Notes under the pieces: model-generated
Told to the model about the DNA's origin: nothing
Database searches by the model: none
The model's input: only the letters and a program-made list of their open reading frames with translations
Shown: piece after piece, positions 3,920 to 5,018 of the stretch
Numbering within the stretch: the stretch's first letter is position 1
Layout of the letters: every line of letters begins with the position of its first letter
Translations under genes and position numbers: made by a program
NCBI GenBank assembly: GCA_023427705.1
Contig: JAEZAL010000096.1
Location: 1-5,018, forward strand
From: Bacillota bacterium
Lineage (GTDB): Bacteria > Bacillota > Clostridia > Clostridiales > Clostridiaceae
Length of the DNA stretch: 5,018 bases
Direction: 5' to 3'

Positions 3920-5018
3920 ATGGTCAATGTTGTATCATTAGTATTAATGAAAGCTGAAAAATTACTTTTACTTAAGAGACCAAATAATAGGTTGCCAATA
4001 ATAGTAATGCAGGATAATGAAACACCAGAAAAGTGTATTGACAGATGGAGTAAAGATAATATAAAGATAGGTGTATCAAAACTAATAAAGCATGAGAGAA
4101 ACTTTAAACTTGATAACTATAATATTAGTTTAGTTTTTATAGATGCTACTAATACTGAGGTTAGTTTGATAAATGAAGATTTAATTTTCGAAGATTGTAA
4201 GTTTACAAGTAATATAAATAAGTTTGAAGAAGATTTATTAATAAATGTAGTTAGGAAATGTAAATTACTAAATTATAGATCATTAGCTGTTGAAGCATTA
4301 TCTAAAACTTATAATATAAGTACTAAGCCTTATTTCAGAGAGCCATTTATGGAATTAGAAAAGGGTAGGATGAACAATAAGAAGGCTTTAAATCTTATAG
4401 CTTTTTCATTACTTATAGGAGCTTTATTTTCAATATTTGTATTTAATTACTTAGGCATTTCAGTTCCAATTATTGTAGGCTTAATGATTATATTATTTAT
4501 AAATATAGTTGGCATTAAGAATAAAAGCTTTTTAGGATTTTTCTTTGTATTTTCAAGCATAATTCTTTCACTGGTATATGCTATATTTACAAATGAGCTA
4601 TTTAGATTTTTAAATTTATTTGTTATTCCAATTAGTCTATTTTCAGGATTTTTGTTGTTAACTTATGATAACATACAATTTAAATTGGCTACATTTATGA
4701 CTGCTTTTGTAGAATTAGTAATTGGACATTCAATAGAAAATACTTCAAAGTTATCTGTTGAATTAAAAGAGAAATTTGGGAATAGTGATATTACAAACAA
4801 AAATAAGCATTCTAAATACATTTTAAAAGGTGTATTAATTTCTATTCCTTTAGTAATAGTGCTATTAATGCTACTTTCAGGTGCTGATGAGGTATTTAGT
4901 TATTATTTATCAAATAATTGGGAGTACCTTAATATAGAAAATATTTTTGACTTTGATGTAAGAGTTTTAATAGCAGTAGCAGTAATGTTTTTAGTCTATG
5001 GATTAAATTATACATTAT
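3920..5018 (+). CDS. DUF4173/DUF4153-like membrane protein with degenerate Nudix-like N-terminus (3' end outside window)
   Basis: The frame is open from the ATG at 3920 to the window edge, giving 366 residues with no stop. Residues 1-115 are soluble and resemble a Nudix fold: an opening strand VVSLVLMKAEKLLLLKR (4-20), ETPEKCIDR (34-42) where the Nudix box would lie, then YNISLVFIDA (67-76). The catalytic REUxEE is RWSKDN here, so hydrolase activity is unlikely. A linker (about 116-155) follows, then membrane helices at about 156-176, 179-198, 203-223, 228-248, a weaker one at 253-272, a charged loop (273-299), 300-320 and 347-365. The GADEVF motif after the sixth helix (321-326) and the following NIFDFDVRVLIA resemble DUF4173/DUF4153 proteins, whose function is unknown. 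It is the third gene of the DUF2975-HTH operon and is probably controlled with it. The membrane part is firm, the family call moderate, and the Nudix likeness tentative. Confidence 0.75.
   Translation, partial: MVNVVSLVLMKAEKLLLLKRPNNRLPIIVMQDNETPEKCIDRWSKDNIKIGVSKLIKHERNFKLDNYNISLVFIDATNTEVSLINEDLIFEDCKFTSNINKFEEDLLINVVRKCKLLNYRSLAVEALSKTYNISTKPYFREPFMELEKGRMNNKKALNLIAFSLLIGALFSIFVFNYLGISVPIIVGLMIILFINIVGIKNKSFLGFFFVFSSIILSLVYAIFTNELFRFLNLFVIPISLFSGFLLLTYDNIQFKLATFMTAFVELVIGHSIENTSKLSVELKEKFGNSDITNKNKHSKYILKGVLISIPLVIVLLMLLSGADEVFSYYLSNNWEYLNIENIFDFDVRVLIAVAVMFLVYGLNYTL

Overview
The window looks like chromosomal DNA of a low-GC Firmicute, most likely Clostridium or a close relative. The DNA is very AT-rich, codons are strongly biased to A/T endings (AGA for Arg, ATA for Ile, TTA for Leu), and almost every gene has a strong AGGAGG-type ribosome binding site 6-7 bases before ATG. 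No rRNA, tRNA, CRISPR array, transposase or phage gene is visible.

Layout. Bases 2-964 (+) are the aminotransferase-like part of a MocR/PdxR-type regulator. Its N-terminal DNA-binding domain lies off the left edge. It is followed after 49 bases, with no visible terminator, by a 395-residue membrane protein (1014-2201, +): cytoplasmic pentapeptide repeats joined to a two-helix pore module whose selectivity filter is not that of a K+ channel. Bases 2202-2390 are a structured non-coding stretch with a 14-base direct repeat, several small hairpins and a run of tandem 7-base units. It leads into a strong bidirectional terminator (2391-2424). A small nitroreductase gene (2436-2954, -) converges on that terminator and has its own near-consensus sigma-A promoter.

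A divergent intergenic region (2966-3192) separates the nitroreductase from a tight + strand operon: a four-helix DUF2975 membrane protein (3193-3687), a 68-residue Cro/Xre-type DNA-binding protein (3701-3907), and a large membrane protein that runs off the right edge (3920-5018). The last protein has a soluble N-terminus resembling a Nudix fold without its catalytic residues, followed by a multi-helix region resembling DUF4173/DUF4153. A perfect 8-base dyad (3104-3125) upstream of the operon is a candidate operator for the small regulator.

How the genes work together. The pairing of a DUF2975 membrane protein with a tiny HTH regulator recurs in Firmicutes (YoaS/YozG in Bacillus subtilis is the comparison from memory) and suggests a membrane-linked regulatory unit. 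Here it appears to be extended by a third, larger membrane protein. The pentapeptide-channel protein and this three-gene operon are the least understood parts of the window; the rest is ordinary clostridial gene content.
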